Positions 1-8,689 of a DNA stretch of 64,000 bases are shown piece by piece (the stretch's first letter is position 1; each line of letters starts with the position of its first letter). The stretch is from positions 124,001 to 188,000 of the forward strand of contig NZ_SLVF01000014.1 in NCBI RefSeq assembly GCF_004345365.1, given 5' to 3'. The DNA comes from Kribbella sp. VKM Ac-2568. Its GTDB lineage: Bacteria > Actinomycetota > Actinomycetes > Propionibacteriales > Kribbellaceae. Under the pieces are notes generated by a model. The model did not search any database. It worked only from the letters and a program-made list of their open reading frames with translations, and was not told the origin of the DNA. A program made the translations under genes and the position numbers.

Positions 1-273
1 GTGCACGAAGAGTGGCTGATGCACACGGTTGATCGCTTCGACCCGGACTGCGGATCCCCGTCGGGTCATCTCACTTCGGTTGGGTTGTGACGGAGAGTCC
101 AGGGAGGCGCGGGGGTGATGGTTACAGGTTGTGGAGGAGTGGGGATGTCACCCTGTGCTGCGGGGAGGGGTGGCGTCCCCTACGATTCAGCGCATCCGGG
201 TGTAGTTCGGATTCGTCAGACGGATGCCCGATCCGGCTGGCGGGTCTGCCACGAAGAGTGTGAGGGTGTGGCC

Positions 274-900
274 ATGAACATCGGTAGTCGGAAGATCGTC
301 GTGGACGAGGCAATCGCGCAGCTACGGCTGTACGCCGAGACGAACGGCGCGGTGCTCCGGTACTACGACGGTCTGCCCGGGATGACGAACGTCGGCGGGT
401 CGGACCCGGACAGGGTGACCTTGGAGGACCTCGCCCGGACGATGGTGATCGGGTCCGACCTGCGGGCGGCGGACATCCCCTGGCTGCTCGAGGTGGAGGC
501 GGACAAGGAGTTCGCCGCGATCCCGGTCGACGCGCGGCTCGAGGACGCCGCTCCCGGGACCGACCTGTTCGAGGCGGCCAACGCGCTGGACGAGAAATTC
601 TCCGGGCACCGCGGCTTCGGGCAGGCGAAGAAGTCGAAGTTGCTGCACCTGAAGCGGCCGTACCTGTACCCGGTCAGCGACAGCTTCATCCGGATGACCT
701 ACAGCAGCTCGTCCGCAGGCGCCGAGTTCCTGGCGGCCGTGCACCGCGACCTGGTCAACCCGGCCAACGTCCGCGACTTCAAGCTGCTCCAGGTCCGCCT
801 GATCGCCGAGCCGGCGACCTCCGCCGCCCGCGTCCTCGGCGAGGCCCCCACTCTCCGCCTCCTCGACATCCTCGCCTCCCTCCTGGGCGAGGCGAAGTAA
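274..900 (+). CDS. DUF6308-like protein of unknown function
   Basis: This encodes a 208-residue soluble protein with no signal peptide or membrane segment. The ATG at 274 is preferred over upstream starts because the upstream frame reads as low-quality sequence, and the protein body begins at MNIGSRK. The segment around residues 115-140 (KSKLLHLKRP followed by YPVSDS) resembles what I recall of the actinobacterial DUF6308 family, whose members carry a KLLHLKRP-x-DS core. The reaction and partners are unknown. It stands alone and converges on the flavin oxidoreductase gene that follows. The 273 bases before it hold no gene I can support. I am sure it is coding and only moderately sure of the family. 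Confidence 0.75.
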   Translation: MNIGSRKIVVDEAIAQLRLYAETNGAVLRYYDGLPGMTNVGGSDPDRVTLEDLARTMVIGSDLRAADIPWLLEVEADKEFAAIPVDARLEDAAPGTDLFEAANALDEKFSGHRGFGQAKKSKLLHLKRPYLYPVSDSFIRMTYSSSSAGAEFLAAVHRDLVNPANVRDFKLLQVRLIAEPATSAARVLGEAPTLRLLDILASLLGEAK

Positions 901-983
901 CCCTCCGTACGCCGAGACCGCCGCGCCGCCTCCCGTACGCCGAACCCCGCCGCGCGGTCCCGCCGTACTCCGGGGTTGGGCTG

Positions 984-2570
984 CTACATGACTCCGAGAC
1001 GGGCCAGCGGCTCCACTAGTTCGCGCTCTTCGTAGGAGAGGTGCGACAGCAGTACGTCGTCCAGGAGGTCGACCGCGGCGCGGAGGCCGTTGATGTCTCC
1101 TGATCCGTCAACCAGTCCGACCAGCGCCTTGTCGACGCCTTCCAGGACGTCGTGGATCACCAGGTGCTCTTCCTGCAGGCGGTTGACCACGGGGGCCAAT
1201 GCGGGATCGGCCCGGCGCAACCGCGGGAAGAGCGAAGCGTCCTCGATCGAGTGGTGGGTGGTCACCAGCCGGCAGTACGACTCGCAGTACACGCCTAGGG
1301 TCCAGTTGTTCTGCCGCATGGTCATGGTGTTGATGTGGGAGCGCGCCTGCCCGACGCCCATCGATCCAGCGGCCACCTGCTCGACCAGATCACGGATCTG
1401 GTCGAGCTCGGCTCGCAGATGGTCGTGGACCTGGATGAGGTGCTGGCCTGACGCCAGCTCGTGGGGTGTGTAGGTGCGGTTCGGGTCGAGCGCGGGGCCG
1501 GTCGGGCGCTCGGATTCGTCCCAGGGCTGTACTGCGCTCCGCTTCACAGCAGGCGGCGGTGTAGGCACCACGCTGAAGCTGCCGGCCGCACGCCCACCGG
1601 GCGCCGAGGAAGGCGAGCCGACAGCGGGCGCCGCGGACAGCGCGTCAGCAGAAGACGTGGATGCAGAAGTCGTCGAGCTTGAAGCGGAGGCTGCTGAGCG
1701 CGCAGAAGAGACGGCTTCACGGACGCCTTCGGCGACGTCCGCGAAGCGGCGGATGTCGTCCGGGTCGTCGGAGCCGAGGATGTAGGTGGACATCCCCTCA
1801 GTGAGGGTCAGCTCGGCGAGCTGCTCCACCCACACCTCCTCCGGTCCCTGCAAGAAGCCGCCACGTCCGTCGAAGCGCCCGGACAGGTTGTACAGCCGCC
1901 GCACCTCCGACGGATCACGCCCAGCAGCCACAGCCGCCTCGTCGATGAGCTTGTTCTTCTCAGCAAGCTCCTCCGGCGGCAGGTATCCGCTCGACGGCAG
2001 CCACCCGTCCGCCAACCGCCCGGTCAGCGCCAGCATCCGAGGCTTGTACGCCCCCAACCAGATCTCCACCTCATGCGCAGGCGCCGGCCCTCTCTTGGCG
2101 CCGGAAACCGTGTAGTGCTTGCCTGCAAGCCGAATCCCACCGCCCTCAGGAGTCCAGACCTCGCGGATGATCGCGATGGCCTCCTCCAGCGCGGTGATGC
2201 TCTGCCCCGTCGTCAGCTCGGGCCCACCGTTCGCAGCAACAGCCTGCAGGAAGCCACCAGCCCCCAGACCAAGCTCAACCCGCCCACCGGTGATCCGGTC
2301 CAGGGTCGCCACGCTGCGCGCCAGCACGACCGGGTGGCGCAGCGGGAGGTTCGCCACGTTGGTCGACACCTTCACGGTCTGCGTGTGCGACGCGATGACC
2401 GACAGCAACGTCCACGCGTCGAGCAGCCGCGGCTGGTACGGATGGTCCTGCAGGGTGACGAGGTCGAGCCCGACCTGCTCGGTCAGCTGTGCCAGCGCGA
2501 TCACCCGCTCGGCATTCTCCACCGCCGGCGTCAGGAACGTGCCGAAGACCAGCTCGTGCCCGTAGTCCAT
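984..2570 (-). CDS. LLM-class flavin-dependent oxidoreductase fused to a hemerythrin domain
   Basis: The 528-residue protein has two domains. Residues 1 to about 310 form a luciferase-like TIM barrel (start MDYGHELVFGTFLTP, then TLQDHPYQ and the GGRVELGLGAGG segment), typical of F420- or FMN-dependent monooxygenases. A Ser/Ala/Pro-rich linker of about 60 residues follows. The last 150 or so residues form an HHE hemerythrin four-helix bundle, with the iron-ligand pattern visible as HDHLRAE, HHSIEDASLFP, EEHLVIH and HLSYEE. The start at 2570 is chosen because the barrel begins there; the longer frame runs antisense through the neighbouring MarR gene. The gene is divergent from that MarR gene across shared palindromes, so it is probably its target. 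The iron domain may sense or carry O2 for the flavin domain, but this is inference. Confidence 0.9.
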   Translation of the reverse strand: MDYGHELVFGTFLTPAVENAERVIALAQLTEQVGLDLVTLQDHPYQPRLLDAWTLLSVIASHTQTVKVSTNVANLPLRHPVVLARSVATLDRITGGRVELGLGAGGFLQAVAANGGPELTTGQSITALEEAIAIIREVWTPEGGGIRLAGKHYTVSGAKRGPAPAHEVEIWLGAYKPRMLALTGRLADGWLPSSGYLPPEELAEKNKLIDEAAVAAGRDPSEVRRLYNLSGRFDGRGGFLQGPEEVWVEQLAELTLTEGMSTYILGSDDPDDIRRFADVAEGVREAVSSARSAASASSSTTSASTSSADALSAAPAVGSPSSAPGGRAAGSFSVVPTPPPAVKRSAVQPWDESERPTGPALDPNRTYTPHELASGQHLIQVHDHLRAELDQIRDLVEQVAAGSMGVGQARSHINTMTMRQNNWTLGVYCESYCRLVTTHHSIEDASLFPRLRRADPALAPVVNRLQEEHLVIHDVLEGVDKALVGLVDGSGDINGLRAAVDLLDDVLLSHLSYEERELVEPLARLGVM

Positions 2571-2620
2571 GCTCCACCTGTGCCCTGTTGTAGACGCTGC
2601 AGTACTCGTTGCCCGAATAG

Positions 2621-2670
2621 TTCGTGCCACGTACTGTTGACCTGACGAACAAATTACTTCGTGCCACGAA
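2621..2670. promoter_or_regulatory. Two palindromic operators between the LLM oxidoreductase and MarR genes
   Basis: The sequence TTCGTGCCACGAA at 2658-2670 is a perfect 6-1-6 palindrome. A near copy, TTCGTGCCACGTA, lies at 2621-2633, 37 bp away. Paired palindromes in a divergent MarR intergenic region are the usual binding sites of the regulator itself. They would overlap both promoters and allow autoregulation plus control of the oxidoreductase. Confidence 0.65.
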
Positions 2671-2690
2671 CAATCACAAGTGGAGCCACC

Positions 2691-3122
2691 ATGCGGGAGA
2701 CCATCGGAGCCGCCAGCGGCCTGGTCAGGCTGGCCTTCCTGGTGCAGAACTTGTACGCCGAGGTCGGCCGCGGGTGCGATCTCACCGAGGCACAGGCGCG
2801 GATGCTCTGCGTGCTGACCAACGGCTCCGTCGGGATGGCGGAGCTGTCCGGCCAGCTCTGCCTCGAGCGGTCCAGCCTCACCGGTCTGGTCGATCGGGCC
2901 GAGCAGCGCGGCCTCGTCGTTCGCGAGGCGGATCCGCACGACCGCCGCGCGGTGAAGGTCAGCCTGACCCCGGCCGGGTCGACCGCGGTGCACCGGTTCC
3001 ACCAGGAGCTGACCGAGCGCCTGGAGAAGCTCACCGCGGAACTCCCCGTCGCCGAGCGGGAGCGATTCACCCGGACTCTGCAGCGACTCGTTGCCGACGT
3101 ACCGGTTCTGTTCGCAGACTGA
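2691..3122 (+). CDS. MarR-family transcriptional regulator
   Basis: The 143-residue protein is a winged-helix regulator of the MarR family. The recognition-helix region (ELSGQLCLERSSLTGLVDRAEQRGLV) is followed by the wing motif DPHDRRAVKVSLTPAG. An upstream GTG at 2661 would add ten residues but lies inside the perfect operator palindrome. The ATG at 2691 has a GGAG six bases ahead, so I prefer it. It is divergent from the flavin/hemerythrin gene and probably represses it and itself. The inducing ligand cannot be read from sequence. Confidence 0.9.
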   Translation: MRETIGAASGLVRLAFLVQNLYAEVGRGCDLTEAQARMLCVLTNGSVGMAELSGQLCLERSSLTGLVDRAEQRGLVVREADPHDRRAVKVSLTPAGSTAVHRFHQELTERLEKLTAELPVAERERFTRTLQRLVADVPVLFAD

Positions 3123-3126
3123 GTGC

Positions 3127-3447
3127 CGTGATCCTCTCCTCCGCGCCGAGCGACGCGGCGTACTGCGGCCTGGGCGGCGGGTGGTCGAGTTCACCGGCGG
3201 CAGTACCGGGTCGTCGCTCGCGTTCATCTGCGCGGTGAAGGGCTACCCGATGACGTTGGTCTCGTCGGACGCGTTCTCGCCGGAGAAGCTGCGCACGATG
3301 CAGGCGTTCGGCGCGGACCTCGTCGTGGTACCGAGCGACGGTGGCCGGATCACGCCCGACCTGTTCGTCCGGATGCGGCACGAGGTCGACCGCATCATCG
3401 CCGCTGACACCGGCCTCAAGTACCTGGCCGGCGACCTCTACCTCTGA
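3127..3447 (+). pseudogene. Cysteine synthase-family (PLP-dependent) gene remnant
   Basis: The frame reads like the middle of an O-acetylserine sulfhydrylase/cystathionine synthase. It has VVEFTGGSTGSSLA (the substrate/phosphate loop), then YPMTLVSSDAFSPEKLRTM and FGADLVVVPSDGG, then jumps directly to a family-like C-terminal end (TGLKYLAGDLYL) before the stop. The N-terminal part with the PLP lysine is absent, and so is most of the C-terminal half, so about two thirds of a normal gene of about 320 codons is missing. The reading frame itself is open, which suggests a fairly recent or in-frame deletion. It lies directly behind the MarR gene. Confidence 0.7.
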
Positions 3448-3481
3448 CGAACCACCCCGGCCCCAGCGCGAAGCCCGAAAG

Positions 3482-6400
3482 CTACTCAGCGACCTCGGCG
3501 AACGCCTCGTCCAGCGCCAACTCGGAGCCGCGCGCGTACTCCGCCTCGAACGCAGCCGTGCCAATCGCAGCCCGCGCAGCCACGACCGCCCGCTCGATAT
3601 CCGGCTGCTCGGCCTCCGTTACCAGATGCCCCTCAGCAGCCCGGACGACAGCCGCAGCCCCCAGCAAGTGCGCCGCCACAACCTTGTCCGCAATACAGGC
3701 CGCAAGCCCCTCCAGAGCCCAGCACATCCCCCGCCCCGACTCGTACTCGCGGGAGATCCGGTACGCCTCCACATGCCGTTCGCGTGCGCCGGCAGGTTCG
3801 CCGCGCAGCTCCAGCGTGTACCCGAGCTCTTCCAGCACCATTGACAGATAAAGCACCGGCTCGTCCTGCCGACGCGCCGCATCGACCAGCGACTGCAACC
3901 GCTTCTCAGCAACGTCCAGATCACCCGTACGCCGGGCCGTGCAGCCCAGGACGATCTCCGCCAGGGCCTGCGACGGCCGGGATCCTTGCTCGGTCGACAA
4001 GCGCAGTCCCCGCTCCCCGTACTCGAGCGCCCGGTCGTAGTCGCCCTGCCTCACGAAGGTCCAGCCGAGCCATCCCAGCTCGCCTGCAACCTCCGGCCAG
4101 AGACCAAGCTCCTCAGCCATCTGCAGGGCTTCGCTGTGGAGCCGCACAGCCTGCTCGAGCTCTCCCCTGAGCTCAGCGACCGCCCCGAGCCAGCCAACGG
4201 ACTGCAGCAGACCCCAGCGATCACCAAGCTGCCGGAACATCCGAGCGCTCTCAGCGGCATCCTCCTCCAACGCCTTGAGGTCCGACCGGACATGGGAGTG
4301 CTTGCCACGAGCCACCAGCACCGCAGCCACGCCCCACTGATCCCCGGCCTCCTCGAAGGCCGGCAGCGCCTCATCCAGCAGCGCCTGACAGGTCACCAGA
4401 TCGCCCGCATCGCTACCAGTGAAGGAGATCCACCACTTGGCCCTCGCGTCCGCGGTGGCCAGGACACGGTCACGAACGGCGGCCGCATCACTGTCACCGT
4501 CGAGATACATGAACCCCGCGAGCCAAGCTGCGGCCCTATCCGTCGGCACAGCCAACAACGACCGCCGCGCCTCAGCAAAGCGGCCCCTGAGGAACCAGTA
4601 CCAGCTCAGGGAGTCCACCAGCCGCTCAGCAAGCTCGAGGTCCCCCGCGGCGACAGCACCGTCCAGAGCGCTCCGGAAGTTGCCCGCTTCGTCGTCGAGC
4701 CGCTGGAGCCACTTGCTCTGCTCCGGTCCATACAAATGAGGCCGAGCCAGCTCCGCGAAGTCCGCGTAATACAGGTGGTGCCGCTGACGGAGCTGGTCGA
4801 GTTCACCCGCCTCGCGCAGCCTGCCGACGCAGTACGCGGCCACCGATTCCAGCAGTCGGTACCGCGGGCCGTCGGCCCCGTGCACGGACACCACGAGCGA
4901 CCGATCCACCAGCCGGATGAGTACGTCGTCCACGCCCTCCTCGGCGCACACCCGCTCGGCCGCGTCCGGAGTACAGCCGTCTGCGTGTACTGCGAGCCGG
5001 CGGAGCACGGTCTGCTCTTCAGGAGAGAGCAGCTCCCAGCTCCAGTCGATCATCGCCATCAACGTCTGCTGCCGGGGCGCGGCACCCCGATGTCCGGTCG
5101 CCAGCAGACGGAACCGGTCGTCAAGCCGTGCGACCAGCCCCTGCACACCAAGCGCGCGAACCCGAGTAGCGGCCAACTCGAGAGCGAGCGGGATGCCGTC
5201 CAGCCTTCTGCAGAGCACCGCGACAGCTGAAGCAGTGTCGGCGTCCAAGGCGAACCCTCTGTCAGCCGCCGTCGCTCGCCCGACGAAAAGCTGGACGGCA
5301 GCGGATGCACGGAGTTCGTCGAGGTCAGCAGCCACAGCAGGCACCTCTAGCGGCGGCACACTCCAGACCGCCTCACCAGGCAGTCCCAACGGTTCACGGC
5401 TGGTCGCCAGTACCCGCAGACCAGGCGCGGCAGCGAGCAGGCGGTCCGTCAGCTCAGCAGCCGCCTCTACCACGTGCTCGCAGTTGTCCAACACCAGCAG
5501 TAGTTCCAGCGTCTCCAGGACCGCAACAAGCCTGTCTCCACCCGACTCAGGCCCACTGTCCCGAAGATCCAACGCAGCCTGTACTGCGTCGCTGAGCGAG
5601 CCGGTCACGTCAAGAGCGTCAGGGGTCACCGCAGCCAGCTCGACCAGGATCACCCCGTCGGGGAATCGCTCGGCCAGTCCTGCAGCCGCAGCAAGAGCGA
5701 GGCGGGTCTTGCCCACTCCCCCGGGCCCGGTCAGTGTCAGCAGGCGATCCTCAGACAATCGGTCCTGGATCTCCGCAAGTGCCTCGGAGCGGCCGACCAG
5801 ATCAGTGAGCTGGGCAGGAAGGTTGGTCCGGCGAGGCCGCACGTCCGGCGGCGGAACCGCTTGCTGCAGCACGGCCTGCTGCACCGCCGCCAGCTCGGGA
5901 CTCGGGTCCAGACCGAGCTCGTCGGCCAGCAGCACGCGCAACTGCTCGTAGCTGTCCAAGGCCTCGCTCTGCCTTCCCGCCCGGTACAGCGCCTTCATGT
6001 GAGTCGCCCGCAGACGCTCCCGCAGCGGTTGCTGCGCCACGAGATCCGCTAGCTCACCTATCAGCGCGTTGTGCTCGCCGCGCGCCAGCCGAGTCTCGAA
6101 GTACTCCTCCTGCGCCGTCAGCCGCTGCTCGCTCAGCCGCGCGATGGCCGTCTCCAAGTACGCCTCGTCGGCGAAGTCCGCAAAGGCCGGTCCTCGCCAG
6201 AGCGCCAGCGCGTCATCCAACCGCCCTTGCTCCACCAGAGCGGAGAACCCCAGCGCGTCGTACGAGCCGCTGTCGACCTTCAGGGAGTATCCGGCCGGAC
6301 CGGACACGACCAGCGCCCGACTGCCGGGCTCGGCGTCGTCGAAGGCTCGGCGTAGCTGGGAGACCTTGGCGGAGAGCGTGCCGGACGGGTTGCCGGGCAG

Positions 6401-6562
6401 GTCCTCGCCCCAGAGGTGGTCGATCAAGCGGTCGGCCGGCACCGGGCGGCCCTCGTGCACGAGCAGGTCCGCCAGCAGGGCGCGCACCTTCAGGCCTGGG
6501 ACAGTGACGGGCTCGCCACTGTCGGTCCAGGCCGTGACCGGTCCGAGCACGCCGAAACGCAT
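3482..6562 (-). CDS. AfsR/SARP-family regulator with NB-ARC ATPase and TPR domains
   Basis: The 1026-residue protein has the AfsR layout. Residues 1-95 are an OmpR-type winged helix (MRFGVLGPV start, WGEDLPGNPSGTL). Residues about 100-235 are the BTAD domain. The NB-ARC/STAND ATPase follows with Walker A GPGGVGKT at 279-286 and LLLVLDNCEH as Walker B. From about residue 620 there are tetratricopeptide repeats rich in Ala, Leu and Glu. Such proteins activate transcription from direct repeats, often for secondary metabolism or morphology. The start at 6562 is fixed by the N-terminal winged helix. It is divergent from the FMN reductase gene at 6714, a possible target. There is no biosynthetic cluster nearby, so the regulon is unknown. 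Confidence 0.92.
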   Translation of the reverse strand: MRFGVLGPVTAWTDSGEPVTVPGLKVRALLADLLVHEGRPVPADRLIDHLWGEDLPGNPSGTLSAKVSQLRRAFDDAEPGSRALVVSGPAGYSLKVDSGSYDALGFSALVEQGRLDDALALWRGPAFADFADEAYLETAIARLSEQRLTAQEEYFETRLARGEHNALIGELADLVAQQPLRERLRATHMKALYRAGRQSEALDSYEQLRVLLADELGLDPSPELAAVQQAVLQQAVPPPDVRPRRTNLPAQLTDLVGRSEALAEIQDRLSEDRLLTLTGPGGVGKTRLALAAAAGLAERFPDGVILVELAAVTPDALDVTGSLSDAVQAALDLRDSGPESGGDRLVAVLETLELLLVLDNCEHVVEAAAELTDRLLAAAPGLRVLATSREPLGLPGEAVWSVPPLEVPAVAADLDELRASAAVQLFVGRATAADRGFALDADTASAVAVLCRRLDGIPLALELAATRVRALGVQGLVARLDDRFRLLATGHRGAAPRQQTLMAMIDWSWELLSPEEQTVLRRLAVHADGCTPDAAERVCAEEGVDDVLIRLVDRSLVVSVHGADGPRYRLLESVAAYCVGRLREAGELDQLRQRHHLYYADFAELARPHLYGPEQSKWLQRLDDEAGNFRSALDGAVAAGDLELAERLVDSLSWYWFLRGRFAEARRSLLAVPTDRAAAWLAGFMYLDGDSDAAAVRDRVLATADARAKWWISFTGSDAGDLVTCQALLDEALPAFEEAGDQWGVAAVLVARGKHSHVRSDLKALEEDAAESARMFRQLGDRWGLLQSVGWLGAVAELRGELEQAVRLHSEALQMAEELGLWPEVAGELGWLGWTFVRQGDYDRALEYGERGLRLSTEQGSRPSQALAEIVLGCTARRTGDLDVAEKRLQSLVDAARRQDEPVLYLSMVLEELGYTLELRGEPAGARERHVEAYRISREYESGRGMCWALEGLAACIADKVVAAHLLGAAAVVRAAEGHLVTEAEQPDIERAVVAARAAIGTAAFEAEYARGSELALDEAFAEVAE

Positions 6563-6584
6563 GGCCGCACCCTATCTTTCCCGG

Positions 6585-6640
6585 GGTTTCCGGCCCTGCG
6601 CTTTTCGGAGCCTTCCGGCCGCGCCGTCCACGACCGGAAA
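6585..6640. promoter_or_regulatory. TTCCGG repeats in the divergent AfsR/FMN reductase intergenic region
   Basis: The hexamer TTCCGG occurs at 6588-6593 and 6613-6618, and as its complement CCGGAA at 6634-6639, within a 150-bp divergent promoter region. Because AfsR-type proteins bind short repeated elements, these are candidate sites. The repeats are short and GC-rich, so chance is possible. Confidence 0.3.
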
Positions 6641-6713
6641 GAAACCGTAAAGGGTCTCCGGCAGAGTCTTCCTCAACAGCCACGGAGGAACAGGCGCGGA
6701 GGAGGTGAGCAGG

Positions 6714-7289
6714 TTGAAGTTGCGACTGGCGGTCATCATCGGCAGCACCCGGAACGGGCGCTTCGGACCGACAGTGGCCGGCTGGTTCGCCCAGCAGGCA
6801 GCCAAGCGGGCCGCCTTCGACGTAGACCTGGTCGACCTGGCCGTTGCGAACCTGCCGTCGACGATGACGGACACGGACGAGCCGACGCCGGCCGAGGTCG
6901 CAGTACTGGCTCCGCGGCTGGCTGCGGCGGATGCCTTCGCGGTGGTGACGCCGGAGTACAACAGCAGCTTCCCGGCGCCGCTGAAGACCGCACTGGACTG
7001 GTACTACGAGGAGTGGCACGCCAAGCCGGTCGCGATCGTCGCCTACGGCCGCGAGAGCGGAGGCCTGTACGCCGCGGCTCAACTTCGGCAGGTCTTCACG
7101 GAGCTGCAGGCGGTGGCCATTCGTAACACCGTCTCGCTGCCCTGCTACTGGGAACAGTTCGCCGCCGATGGCAGCTGGCCCCGCTCCGGCTCCGGCTACG
7201 AGGCCGCGGCCAAGAACACGCTCGACCAGCTCGTCTGGTGGGCCCGAGCACTCCGCAACGCCCGCACCGAACACCCGTACCAACCGTGA
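6714..7289 (+). CDS. NADPH-dependent FMN reductase
   Basis: This is a flavodoxin-fold enzyme of about 191 residues that reduces FMN, quinones or similar substrates with NAD(P)H in the cytosol. The N-terminal strand and FMN phosphate loop read LRLAVIIGSTRNGRFG, and the flavin-ring loop is VVTPEYNSSFPAPLKTALDW. A TTG at 6714 (MKLRLAV) has GGAGG nine bases upstream. The GTG at 6705 falls directly on that ribosome site, so TTG is preferred. It is followed 31 bases later by a dihydrofolate reductase-fold gene, probably in the same transcript, and is divergent from the AfsR-type regulator. Confidence 0.88.
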   Translation: MKLRLAVIIGSTRNGRFGPTVAGWFAQQAAKRAAFDVDLVDLAVANLPSTMTDTDEPTPAEVAVLAPRLAAADAFAVVTPEYNSSFPAPLKTALDWYYEEWHAKPVAIVAYGRESGGLYAAAQLRQVFTELQAVAIRNTVSLPCYWEQFAADGSWPRSGSGYEAAAKNTLDQLVWWARALRNARTEHPYQP

Positions 7290-7320
7290 ACACCCAAAAT
7301 CAAAGAAGAAAGGCAAGACC

Positions 7321-7860
7321 ATGAGGAAGCTGATCGAATCCACCTTCATGACCCTGAACGGCTCCATCGGCAACCCGCAGAACTGGAGCGGCCCGTACTG
7401 GGACGACGAACACACCGCCTACTCCGTCGCCCTGATGGAGAACGCCGAGGCACTGCTGCTCGGCCGGGTCACCTACGAAGGCTTCGCCGAGGTCTGGCCG
7501 CAGCGCAGCGGCGACCCGTACTCGGACAAGTTGAACGCGATGCCCAAGTACGTCGCGTCCCGGACGCTCAAGGAGACCACCTGGAACGCGCAACTGCTCC
7601 AGGGCGACGCGGCCGACGCGGTCGCCGAGCTCAAGAAGCAGGACGGCGGCGATCTGCTGAAGTACGGCACCGGCGAGTTCGACAAGGCGCTGCTGGAGCG
7701 GAAGCTGGTCGACGAGTACCACTTCTGGATCTTCCCCGTGCTGGCCGGCGGCGACCGGATGTTCGAGGGTGTCGATCTCGACATCAACCACCTCGAGTTG
7801 CTCGGTTCCACCACCTTCAAGTCAGGCATCATCGTGCACAAGCTCGCCCCCAAGGCCTGA
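7321..7860 (+). CDS. Dihydrofolate reductase-fold (RibD C-terminal) family protein
   Basis: The 179-residue protein belongs to the RibD_C/YyaP-YwjB group, which shares the dihydrofolate reductase fold. It starts MRKLIESTFMTLNG and has LLLGRVTYEGFAEVWP (NADPH-binding region) and a C-terminal segment with FPVLAGGDRMFEG. The group contains many uncharacterised NADPH-dependent reductases; it is not the housekeeping DHFR, which lacks this N-terminal signature. It lies just downstream of the FMN reductase gene and is followed by a strong hairpin, so the two form a short redox transcript. The substrate is unknown. Confidence 0.88.
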   Translation: MRKLIESTFMTLNGSIGNPQNWSGPYWDDEHTAYSVALMENAEALLLGRVTYEGFAEVWPQRSGDPYSDKLNAMPKYVASRTLKETTWNAQLLQGDAADAVAELKKQDGGDLLKYGTGEFDKALLERKLVDEYHFWIFPVLAGGDRMFEGVDLDINHLELLGSTTFKSGIIVHKLAPKA

Positions 7861-7889
7861 CGACGAGCGGGATCAGGCACCGGCTGTCA

Positions 7890-7931
7890 CGTCCAGGGAA
7901 CCGTGGGTCACCACCCATGGTTCCCTGGACG
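7890..7931 (+). terminator. Hairpin terminator behind the DHFR-fold gene
   Basis: A long inverted repeat runs from CGTCCAGGGAACC at 7890 to GGTTCCCTGGACG ending at 7931, extended inward by TGGGT/ACCCA around a short loop. The stem is about 18 bp with one mismatch and is followed by TTTCGTCGTTT. It sits 30 bp behind the stop codon and has no strong U-tract, as is common in actinobacteria. Confidence 0.75.
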
Positions 7932-8065
7932 TTTCGTCGTTTCAGGCTGGGTACGGGCAGAACTACGGGGACGTGAGGCGAACCGGAACAGCTTTTCGGC
8001 CGCCGTGAGAAGGTCCTCGCGGTCCACCCAAGATCGCAGGCCTGATAGTCGGACTGGAGGGTCTG

Positions 8066-8689
8066 ATGGGAACCGTCATCACCATCATCGTGATCGTCGT
8101 GGTCGTGGCTGCCGCCATCATGGCGGCGTACGCGTACAAGCGGCGGCGGTCGGACCAGCTGCAACAGCGGTTCGGACCGGAGTACGAACGCACGATCGAG
8201 GAGTCGGGCGACCGCAAGGCCGCCGAACGCGATCTGCGTCAACGCGAGCAGCGTCGCGCAAAGCTCGACATCCACCCGCTGACCGGTGCCACTGCCGAGC
8301 GGTACCGCGCGGAGTGGAACGTCCTGCAGCAGGGGTTCGTGGACGCGCCGGCCGACTCCGTCGAGCAGGCCGATCGCCTGGTCCTGCGGATGATGCGCGA
8401 GTCCGGCTACCCGGTCGACGACTTCGACCAGCGGGCGGCGGACATCTCGGTCGACCACCCCGAGGTCGCGGAGAACTACCGCGAGGCACACCGGGTCGCG
8501 GTCGCGCAGACTCAGGGCCCGGTGGACACCGAGGACCTCCGCCAGGCCGTCACCGCCTACCGGCGCCTGGTCGACGTACTGCTCGTCGACGAACGCGCCG
8601 AGCTGGACGGACAACGCGCGGACCTTGATGGCGCGGACATCGATGGAAGGCATGTCACGGGGCCGACCGACACCAGGGAGCAATCATGA
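8066..8689 (+). CDS. Membrane-anchored protein of unknown function, paralogue of the next gene
   Basis: The 207-residue protein begins with one transmembrane helix at residues 4-22 (IVIVVVVAAAIMAAYAY) followed by KRRR, so the bulk should be cytoplasmic by the positive-inside rule. The C-terminal domain holds WNVLQQGFVDAPADSVEQADRLV and later EDLRQAVTAYRRLVDVLL. Both segments recur in the next gene (WDVIQQGFVDDPRNSVTDADKLV and EDLRAALQRYRAFFERLL). The ATG at 8066 follows GGAGGGTCTG. The stop overlaps the next start by 4 bp, so translation is coupled. I do not know a function; a role at the membrane or in stress response is only a guess. Confidence 0.85.
   Translation: MGTVITIIVIVVVVAAAIMAAYAYKRRRSDQLQQRFGPEYERTIEESGDRKAAERDLRQREQRRAKLDIHPLTGATAERYRAEWNVLQQGFVDAPADSVEQADRLVLRMMRESGYPVDDFDQRAADISVDHPEVAENYREAHRVAVAQTQGPVDTEDLRQAVTAYRRLVDVLLVDERAELDGQRADLDGADIDGRHVTGPTDTREQS

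Noticed and set aside
1..90. Short open frame from the window edge (29 codons to a TGA at 88-90) as the C-terminal end of a gene
   Set aside because: Too short to recognise and rich in Cys/Ser without family pattern; no support beyond the absence of stops.
122..744. Minus-strand frames opposite the DUF6308-like gene
   Set aside because: Arg/Pro/Gly-rich shadow translations of a GC-rich gene; no motif.
2571..3227. N-terminal extension of the LLM-hemerythrin protein
   Set aside because: The extension is antisense to the MarR gene, crosses both operators and has no family resemblance.
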